Assembly: GCA_937874345.1 (NCBI GenBank)
Contig: CALNBT010000041.1
Span: 1 to 5,114 of the forward strand
Length of the DNA stretch: 5,114 nt
Reading direction: 5' to 3'
Origin: an uncultured Prevotella sp.
GTDB lineage: Bacteria; Bacteroidota; Bacteroidia; Bacteroidales; Bacteroidaceae
Each line of letters begins with the position of its first letter. Position 1 is the stretch's first letter. The translations under genes and the position numbers were made by a program. Positions 1 through 5,114 of the stretch are shown here, one piece after another. The notes beneath the pieces are model-generated. The model saw nothing but the letters and a program-made list of their open reading frames with translations. It was not told the origin of the DNA and ran no database searches.

Positions 1-2160
1 GTCAAGACCGTTTCACCAGAATATCCTGCCGATTACAGCGGTGGATTCATCGTTGTCAATACCAAGGAAATACCTTCAGAGAATTCTTTCTCGGTTTCTT
101 TGGGTGGTAATTGGAATACGAATTCTGCTTTCAAGCATTTTTCTTACAATCAGGGATCGCCTTTAGATTTCCTCGGATTTGATAGTGGATTGCGTGCTTT
201 GAGTGGTGGCATCAACGGAAAATTGAACATGTTGTCATCTACAATGACAGATTTATCAAACAATCATTTCAATAACGATTGGATGGTTCAATCAAAAAAA
301 CCTTTAGGTGATTTGAAATTAGCTGTTAACTGGAATCATCAATGGGTGGTAGCTGGTCATCAGTTGGGTATGATTGCCGTTGCAAACTATACCAACGAGT
401 ATAGAACATATGAAAATATGCAGAATAACTTGTTTGGTATCTATGATGCTCAAAATGATAAACAGAACTATTTACGCCATTCGATTGACGACCAATACAA
501 TAATAATGTGCGTCTGGGTGCTATGTTGAATTTCACTTTGCTATCCAAAGACGGTAAGAATAAGTATCAGTTCAAGAATATCTTTAATGAACTTGGCAAC
601 AGCAGATACACTTGGCGTGATGGAATCAGTGCTCAGTCAGACAATGAGAAATCTGCAGAATATTATTATAGAAGTCGTACAACTTACAACGCACAGCTCA
701 CCGGCAAGCATACTTTGAAGATAGATGAGCTGGATTGGAATCTTGGATACGCTTACGCGAATCGACATATTCCTGACAGAAGACGCTATAAGATCGATGA
801 TGTCTTGGAAACCAATCATTTAGGATTGTCAACAGGAAACGATATTTCTCGTGAATGGACCCAACTAAATGAACACATCTTCTCGGCTAGTGTCAATGAC
901 AAGCATCAATTTGACTTCAATGGCTGGGATCCCTTCCTGAAATTTGGCGCTTATGGCGAATATCGTACACGCGAATACTTGACAAGAGAGTTTATTTACA
1001 ACTGGGACATGTCGTCCAATAATATGCCTACCGGGTTTAGGTATATGGACATTCCGATGCTGTTGAGCAATGAATCCAACTTTGGATTGGATAAATTGAA
1101 CTTGCTTGAACAGATGCACATGCGCAACAATTATATCGGACACAATACATTAGGCGCCGGATATCTGGCAATGTCTCTCCCCTTTGGCAAGTTAGGTATC
1201 TACGCCGGTGTCCGTTTTGAACATAACAACATGGAATTGGTTTCTAATACACGTGATACAGAAGTTAGTCATGTTAGTACTTATTACAAGACCAATGATT
1301 TCTTTCCATCACTCAATGCAACCTATAAGTTTGATGAAAAGAATCAATTGCGATTGTCTTATGGAAAGAGCATCAACCGTCCTGAATTCCGCGAAGTCTC
1401 TTCATCTGTTTATTACGATTTTGACCTGGCTTCTAACGTACAAGGCAATCCTTATTTGAAAAATGCTTATATCAATAACGTTGATTTGAGATATGAATAC
1501 TACCCTTCACGTGGTGAACAAATCTCAGTTGCTACCTTCTACAAGCATTTCGATTCACCAATAGAGTGGACTTATACTGTTGCAGGTGGTACAGATTTGA
1601 TTTATTCTTACATGAATGCGAAGTCAGCTAATAGTTATGGACTCGAACTTGATATTAAGAAATCACTAGATTTTATTGGTCTTCCTAACTTCAGTTGGGC
1701 TTTCAATGGCGCATTGATCAAAAGCTTAGTTAATTTTGAAAAAGGTGCAAAAGAGGCAAATCGCCCTATGCAAGGTCAGTCTCCCTACTTGATTAACACG
1801 GGTATTTTCTATGTCAACAAGCAGCATCAGTTGAATGTAGCGCTTCTTTACAACAGAATAGGCAAACGCCTCATCGGTGTTGGGCGCAGTGAAGGATCAA
1901 CATCTGGCAATGATGCCAATTCAAAAGTTCCCGACAGCTATGAAATGCCGCGTGATGTGATTGATCTTACAGCATCAAAGACGTTTGGACAACATTGGGA
2001 GGTGAAATTCAGTATTCGCGATTTGCTGGCACAAAAAGTTTATTACAAACAGTTTGCTGATGTGACTTATTCTAATGGCCAAACTAGAAAGATCACAGAA
2101 ATATCACGTAGCTTCCAGCCAGGACAGAACATCGGATTATCAGCCATCTACAAGTTCTAA
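1..2160 (+). CDS. TonB-dependent outer-membrane receptor, 5'-truncated (plug end plus complete beta-barrel)
   Basis: This is the C-terminal 719 residues of a TonB-dependent receptor, an outer-membrane beta-barrel that imports a bound ligand using energy from TonB-ExbBD. The frame is open from the first base, so the gene starts outside the window; the TTG at 100 lies inside the conserved sequence and is not the start. Visible residues 9-22 (PADYSGGFIVVNTK) are the typical end of the plug domain. The barrel follows, with family-like blocks RPEFRE (460-465), GNPYLKN (482-488), RPMQGQSPYLIN (588-599) and DLLAQK (674-679). The protein ends in YKF, the aromatic C-terminus recognised by the BAM machinery. 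I saw no cysteine in the visible part. Signal peptide, any carboxypeptidase-like N-terminal domain and most of the plug are missing, probably about 200 residues. The next gene is a beta-helix lipoprotein 37 bases away and not SusD, so this is probably not a classical SusC glycan importer. The substrate is unknown. Confidence 0.93.
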   Translation, partial: VKTVSPEYPADYSGGFIVVNTKEIPSENSFSVSLGGNWNTNSAFKHFSYNQGSPLDFLGFDSGLRALSGGINGKLNMLSSTMTDLSNNHFNNDWMVQSKKPLGDLKLAVNWNHQWVVAGHQLGMIAVANYTNEYRTYENMQNNLFGIYDAQNDKQNYLRHSIDDQYNNNVRLGAMLNFTLLSKDGKNKYQFKNIFNELGNSRYTWRDGISAQSDNEKSAEYYYRSRTTYNAQLTGKHTLKIDELDWNLGYAYANRHIPDRRRYKIDDVLETNHLGLSTGNDISREWTQLNEHIFSASVNDKHQFDFNGWDPFLKFGAYGEYRTREYLTREFIYNWDMSSNNMPTGFRYMDIPMLLSNESNFGLDKLNLLEQMHMRNNYIGHNTLGAGYLAMSLPFGKLGIYAGVRFEHNNMELVSNTRDTEVSHVSTYYKTNDFFPSLNATYKFDEKNQLRLSYGKSINRPEFREVSSSVYYDFDLASNVQGNPYLKNAYINNVDLRYEYYPSRGEQISVATFYKHFDSPIEWTYTVAGGTDLIYSYMNAKSANSYGLELDIKKSLDFIGLPNFSWAFNGALIKSLVNFEKGAKEANRPMQGQSPYLINTGIFYVNKQHQLNVALLYNRIGKRLIGVGRSEGSTSGNDANSKVPDSYEMPRDVIDLTASKTFGQHWEVKFSIRDLLAQKVYYKQFADVTYSNGQTRKITEISRSFQPGQNIGLSAIYKF

Positions 2161-2197
2161 TACGGCTTTCAATGATAAAACAAACGATAAAATATAA
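2161..2197 (+). other. Short spacer between receptor and lipoprotein genes
   Basis: The 37-base spacer contains no hairpin and no TAnnTTTG promoter box. Its last part is A-rich (gataaaatataa directly before ATG 2198), as is usual for translation starts in Bacteroidetes, which rarely use a Shine-Dalgarno sequence. This supports one transcript for both genes and slightly favours ATG 2198 as a usable start. Confidence 0.5.
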
Positions 2198-3742
2198 ATG
2201 AAACATTCTTTTAAACCAAAACAACTTATGGAAAAGAAATTAATGTTAAAGGGATTCCTGGGAATTCTCTTATTCTCAGCAAGTTTTACGGCTTGTAGTA
2301 ATAACGACAATGGTCCTGGAACGGATCCACAGCCAACAGTTAAGTATGTATGGGGAACCGATGGTTCGCTCAAGACATGTGACCATGTATTGTTTACAAG
2401 CGGTAATGAAGATGTTAACGGTACAGAAATTGGTAATGGTGACCAAGAGTTCGTTTTCAAAGGCAAGCAAACTCTCAAAAAAGGTACCTATTATTTAAAG
2501 GGTTGGATTTATATTGCTGATGGTTCTGAATTGACCATTGAAGCAGGTTCCGTCATCAAAGGTGATAAAGCGACAAAGGCAGCTTTGATTGCTGAGCGAG
2601 GTGGAAAGCTGATTGCTAAAGGAACTGCTTCGGCTCCGATCGTATTTACTTCAGCTCAACCTAAAGGACAACGCAAACCGGGTGACTGGGGTGGCGTAAT
2701 TCTTTGCGGAAAGGCACAGAACAACCAGACTGAAATGCAGATTGAAGGAGGTCCTCGTACCAAACATGGTGGCAATGACAACGCTGATAATTCAGGTGCA
2801 TTGAGTTTTGTGCGAATCGAGTTTGCCGGCTATCCTTTCCAAAAAGACCAGGAAATCAATGGTCTTACATTGGGTTCTGTTGGCAGTGGCACACAACTTG
2901 ATCATATTCAGGTTTCTTATTCAAACGACGACTCTTTTGAGTGGTTCGGTGGATCTGTAAATGCTAAATATCTGATTGCCTACAAGGGATGGGATGATGA
3001 TTTCGATACAGATAACGGTTTCAGTGGAACAGTACAGTTTGGATTAGGTATTCGCGATTCAAAAATTGCCGACCAATCTCAGAGTAATGGTTTCGAAAGC
3101 GACAACAACGCATCTGGATCTGACGTATCTCCTTATACTACTGCTCAGTTCTCAAATATTACTTTTGTAGGACCAAAGCTTGATCCGAACTTTGTGAACA
3201 AAACTGACTATATCACCGGTGGTACTGTATTTCCTAACAATGGCTCGGCATTGGGTAAATTCCAGACAGCAATGCATATCCGCCGCAGCAGTCGTCTGAA
3301 TGTTTATAATACCGTAGCTATCGGTTGGCCTATCGGCATTATTCTGGATAATGAAAAAGGTGATACACAACAATCAGCAACAAATGGTTTAATGAAGCTT
3401 CAGAATATTTGGTATGCTGGTTATGACATTATCGGTTCAGATTTCAATAAGATTTACGATGATCATTTGTATGACTATACAACGAAGTTACTAGACCCTA
3501 ATAAGCCATCATTCACATCTACATTTATCCAGGCACAGCCCGGAAATAAATTTATGGCTAGCTGGTCTACCTTGGTTGGAACAAACGGGTACACGCCTTT
3601 AGCTTCTAGCCCATTGCTGACTGCTGCCTCATTTGTTGGGTTGAATGGCTTTACACCCGTATCTTATGTTGGTGCTTTTGGTCCAAACGACACGTGGGCA
3701 ACTGGCTGGACAGAGTTTGATCCACAGAATGCTACTTATTAA
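2198..3742 (+). CDS. Outer-membrane-type lipoprotein with right-handed beta-helix fold, partner of the upstream TonB receptor
   Basis: A 514-residue predicted lipoprotein. The signal peptide has a basic n-region, a hydrophobic core (GFLGILLF, 19-26) and a lipobox-like FTAC with the lipidated cysteine at 33. An N/D/G/P-rich linker follows (SNNDNGPG), which may direct surface export in Bacteroidetes. From about residue 100 the repeats look like a pectin-lyase-type beta-helix: LTIEAGSVIKGD (112-123), GGKLIAKGTASAPIVFTS (135-152), GDWGGVILCGKA (162-173). The best conserved core is SNDDSFEWFGG (242-252) followed by the acidic DDDFDTDNG (266-274), possibly a metal site. It ends in GWTEFDPQNATY, which I recall as typical of a Bacteroidetes family adjoining TonB receptors. 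No pectate-lyase active-site pattern is evident, so I assign no enzyme activity. Besides C33 only C61 and C170 are present. ATG 2198 gives the longest form; ATG 2228 (residue 11) gives a more usual signal peptide and may be the true start. It is probably cotranscribed with the receptor. Confidence 0.88.
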   Translation: MKHSFKPKQLMEKKLMLKGFLGILLFSASFTACSNNDNGPGTDPQPTVKYVWGTDGSLKTCDHVLFTSGNEDVNGTEIGNGDQEFVFKGKQTLKKGTYYLKGWIYIADGSELTIEAGSVIKGDKATKAALIAERGGKLIAKGTASAPIVFTSAQPKGQRKPGDWGGVILCGKAQNNQTEMQIEGGPRTKHGGNDNADNSGALSFVRIEFAGYPFQKDQEINGLTLGSVGSGTQLDHIQVSYSNDDSFEWFGGSVNAKYLIAYKGWDDDFDTDNGFSGTVQFGLGIRDSKIADQSQSNGFESDNNASGSDVSPYTTAQFSNITFVGPKLDPNFVNKTDYITGGTVFPNNGSALGKFQTAMHIRRSSRLNVYNTVAIGWPIGIILDNEKGDTQQSATNGLMKLQNIWYAGYDIIGSDFNKIYDDHLYDYTTKLLDPNKPSFTSTFIQAQPGNKFMASWSTLVGTNGYTPLASSPLLTAASFVGLNGFTPVSYVGAFGPNDTWATGWTEFDPQNATY

Positions 3743-3865
3743 TCTACTCTTGTAAGGATGGTTAAGGAAAGGGTTATTTGAGGTTATCCCTGTAACGAAC
3801 ATTCTTTCAAAATAATTTTCCATGGGCGACAGCATGATCATGTGTGCAAACCCATCGAAATCATT

Positions 3866-3910
3866 ACGCAAAGTCATTGGTATCGTTCGTCGATATCAAT
3901 GACTTTGTGT
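3866..3910 (+). terminator. Strong 20-bp hairpin, possible terminator of the receptor-lipoprotein operon
   Basis: Bases 3866-3885 pair with 3891-3910 around the loop ttcgt: 18 Watson-Crick pairs and two G-U pairs (3868/3908 and 3880/3896) with no bulge. It lies 123 bases after the lipoprotein stop. The sequence after it (tttcaattt) is T-rich but not a clean T-run, so intrinsic termination is plausible and not certain. A stem this long could also protect the 3' end of the mRNA or be a protein-binding palindrome. Confidence 0.45.
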
Positions 3911-3930
3911 TTCAATTTCATTGACTTTGC
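3900..3930 (+). repeat. Direct repeat TGACTTTG overlapping the right arm of the hairpin
   Basis: TGACTTTG occurs at 3900-3907, inside the right arm of the hairpin, and again at 3922-3929, exactly 22 bases later. The second copy extends to tgactttgc (3922-3930), which is perfectly complementary over 9 bases to 3868-3876 in the left arm. The left arm can therefore pair with either copy, although the first pairing is much longer. Confidence 0.55.
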
Positions 3931-4117
3931 AAACTGTTGATCGGGAACCGTTATTCATTATCTGAGGAAATATACATCAGCGTATTGTACATGGCCGTTT
4001 TTTTGGGGCAGTCGTTGGAGATGAGACAATAATTCACCAGGTAAGATGTTGTTGTTTCATTTGTGAGGAGGTTTCTTTTTTTACAGTTTAATGGTTTTTG
4101 ATGTGCCAAATCAAAAT

Positions 4118-4145
4118 AAAATGATAATTTTGCATCTATCATTTT
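4118..4145. promoter_or_regulatory. Operator-like 9-bp inverted repeat covering the uxuA -7 box
   Basis: AAAATGATA (4118-4126) and TATCATTTT (4137-4145) are perfect inverted copies separated by 10 bases, so corresponding bases of the half-sites lie about two helical turns apart. A further ATGATA sits at 4148-4153. The repeat overlaps the candidate -7 box, a position suited to repression. It also contains an approximate 14-base direct repeat (ATTTTGCAT at 4127-4135 and 4141-4149). A hexuronate-responsive repressor would be a natural ligand, but no regulator gene is in the window. Confidence 0.4.
4125..4132 (+). promoter_or_regulatory. Candidate Bacteroidetes -7 promoter box for uxuA
   Basis: TAATTTTG fits the Bacteroidetes primary sigma factor -7 consensus TAnnTTTG. 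It would place the transcript start at about 4139 and give a leader of roughly 45 bases before ATG 4183. The nearest upstream TTTG (4097-4100) could be the -33 element, but its 24-base spacing is longer than the usual about 19-21. The A-rich actaaaaaca directly before the ATG is a typical start context for this phylum. Confidence 0.45.
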
Positions 4146-4182
4146 GCATGATATTTTCTTTTTAATCTATATACTAAAAACA

Positions 4183-5114
4183 ATGGAAAGAACTTGGAGA
4201 TGGTTTGGTAAGGACGACAAGATAACCCTTGACATGTTACAACAGATTGGGGTCGAGGGGATTGTTACAGCACTTCATGATGTGCCTTTGGGAGAGATGT
4301 GGACGCGAGAGGCCATCCGTGATTTAAAATCGTACATCGAACAATATGGAATGCGGTGGAGCGTGGTTGAATCGTTACCGGTTACAGAGACGATTAAATA
4401 TGGCGGACCTGACAGGGATGCCCAAATTGAGATCTACAAGCAGAGCTTACGCAATCTTGCTGCAGAAGGCATTCATACGGTTTGCTACAATTTCATGCCG
4501 GTGCTTGATTGGGCACGGACCGATTTGGACCATCCAAATCCCAATGGAACGACCAATTTATATTTCAGTTGGGCTGAATTTGCTTACTTTGACATCCATA
4601 TCCTGAAAAGGGATGGAGCAGAGGCTGACTGGGATAAGCGTGGTGAGGAGATGAACCGCAATATTCTGGCAGAGGTAGGTCAATTACAACAAAAGATGAC
4701 ACCCGCTGATGATCATCAGTTAGTGGAAAACATCATCGTCAAGACACAAGGTTTTGTTAGTGGAAACATCAAGGAAGGCGACCAGTATCCAGTTGAACAT
4801 TTCCGCCAGTTGCTCGAACTTTACCGCCATATCGACAAGAACCAGTTGCGTGAGAACATGAAATATTTCCTCAACGCGATCATGGACGTTTGCGATGAAT
4901 GTGACATGTATATGTGTGTGCATCCTGACGACCCCCCATATCCTATTTTGGGCTTGCCGCGTATCGTTACTGGTGATGAAGATATCGCATGGCTATTTCA
5001 ATCAGTTCCTGATGTTCACAATGGCTTAACGTTTTGTGCAGGCAGTCTGTCGGCCGGTATACATAATCATTTACCTCAGTTGGCTGAGAAATATGCCAGC
5101 CGTGTTTGGTTTGT
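4183..5114 (+). CDS. uxuA: D-mannonate dehydratase (EC 4.2.1.8), 3'-truncated by the window end
   Basis: UxuA removes water from D-mannonate to give 2-keto-3-deoxy-D-gluconate in cytoplasmic glucuronate breakdown, after uronate isomerase (UxaC) and fructuronate reductase (UxuB). The first 310 codons are open to the right edge. The start is secure: MERTWRWFG matches the N-terminus of E. coli UxuA (MEQTWRWYG). Other matching blocks are VTALH (28-32), WSVVES (59-64), CYNFMPVLDW (101-110), HILKR (139-143), LREN (222-225), HPDDPPYPILGLPRIV (247-262) and a CAGS block at C285. His247 and Cys285 probably correspond to two ligands of the catalytic divalent metal (Mn or Fe) in this xylose-isomerase-like TIM-barrel family; by spacing, the remaining ligands should lie just beyond the window. 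E. coli UxuA has 394 residues, so about 80-90 are missing. No frameshift or lost key residue is visible. It has its own promoter candidate, and a uxuB-like gene may follow. Confidence 0.97.
   Translation, partial: MERTWRWFGKDDKITLDMLQQIGVEGIVTALHDVPLGEMWTREAIRDLKSYIEQYGMRWSVVESLPVTETIKYGGPDRDAQIEIYKQSLRNLAAEGIHTVCYNFMPVLDWARTDLDHPNPNGTTNLYFSWAEFAYFDIHILKRDGAEADWDKRGEEMNRNILAEVGQLQQKMTPADDHQLVENIIVKTQGFVSGNIKEGDQYPVEHFRQLLELYRHIDKNQLRENMKYFLNAIMDVCDECDMYMCVHPDDPPYPILGLPRIVTGDEDIAWLFQSVPDVHNGLTFCAGSLSAGIHNHLPQLAEKYASRVWF

Larger units (their letters stand above)
3743..4182. other. 440-base intergenic region, no convincing gene
   Basis: No reading frame here resembles a protein I know. The longest frame wholly inside it is a 63-codon minus-strand frame at 3951-4142, which has no recognisable motif. 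The region holds a strong hairpin (3866-3910), a run of seven T at 3998-4004 without a stem before it, a GAGGAGG at 4065-4071 too far from any gene start to act as a ribosome site, and an AT-rich promoter/operator-like stretch from about 4090 to 4182 before uxuA. The motif GGTTAW occurs at 3760, 3772 and 3782, the last two one helical turn apart, with unknown meaning. Confidence 0.7.

Noticed and set aside
100..102. TTG as the start of the receptor gene
   Set aside because: The same frame is open to base 1 and encodes the conserved plug-domain end (PADYSGG...VNTK), so the gene is truncated by the window edge.
3760..3787. GGTTAW repeated at 3760, 3772 and 3782
   Set aside because: The unit is only six bases and the spacing is uneven; it is too weak to call a binding array.
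3833..3842. 10-bp palindrome catgatcatg
   Set aside because: It is short, has no related copies or promoter context, and is not unexpected by chance in a window of this size.
3629..3877. Minus-strand 82-codon frame across the end of the lipoprotein gene
   Set aside because: It is antisense to a clearly coding region over much of its length and its product resembles nothing known; it is a shadow frame.
4065..4071. GAGGAGG as a Shine-Dalgarno sequence
   Set aside because: The next ATG is about 20 bases away and opens only a very short frame; uxuA starts more than 100 bases later.
3951..4142. Minus-strand 63-codon frame in the intergenic region
   Set aside because: It has no recognisable motif, lies mostly in AT-rich DNA next to a divergent promoter-like region, and shows no coding character that I can defend. 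A conserved homologue would change this.
4091..4165. 24-residue plus-strand frame before uxuA as a leader peptide
   Set aside because: It lacks a ribosome site at the right distance, begins upstream of the inferred transcript start, and has no run of regulatory codons.
1..5114. CRISPR array, tRNA, rRNA, insertion sequence or attachment site
   Set aside because: I saw no regularly spaced repeats, cloverleaf, rRNA-like sequence, transposase or integrase on either strand.

Overview
The window looks like chromosomal DNA of a gut- or oral-type Bacteroidales, with Prevotella or Bacteroides relatives most likely. The signs are a TonB-dependent receptor of the Bacteroidetes type, a partner lipoprotein that keeps an N-rich segment after its lipid-anchor cysteine, A-rich start regions without a Shine-Dalgarno sequence, and a -7 box of the TAnnTTTG type before the last gene. 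Base composition is moderately AT-rich. All three supported genes are on the + strand, and the first and last are cut by the window edges.

Region 1 (1-3742) is a two-gene unit. It begins inside a TonB-dependent receptor: the end of the plug domain and the whole beta-barrel are visible, and the gene ends at 2160. After 37 bases comes a 514-residue lipoprotein with a predicted right-handed beta-helix fold. No SusD-like gene lies behind the receptor. The beta-helix lipoprotein takes the position that SusD has in glycan-uptake systems, so I infer that the pair is an outer-membrane uptake or binding system of unknown substrate.

Region 2 (3743-4182) is a 440-base gap without a convincing gene. It holds a near-perfect 20-bp hairpin at 3866-3910 (a possible terminator or attenuator-like element) with a partial third copy of its right arm. 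Just before the next gene is an AT-rich promoter region with a TAATTTTG -7 candidate, covered by a 9-bp perfect inverted repeat that would suit an operator.

Region 3 (4183-5114, open at the right edge) is the first 310 codons of uxuA, D-mannonate dehydratase, which makes 2-keto-3-deoxygluconate from D-mannonate in hexuronate breakdown. Its own promoter/operator candidate and the hairpin before it suggest that it is transcribed separately from the receptor-lipoprotein pair, although a shared physiological role cannot be excluded.

I do not see a clearly new system. The points most worth a second look are the receptor/beta-helix lipoprotein pair, the operator-like repeat before uxuA and the three-armed hairpin.
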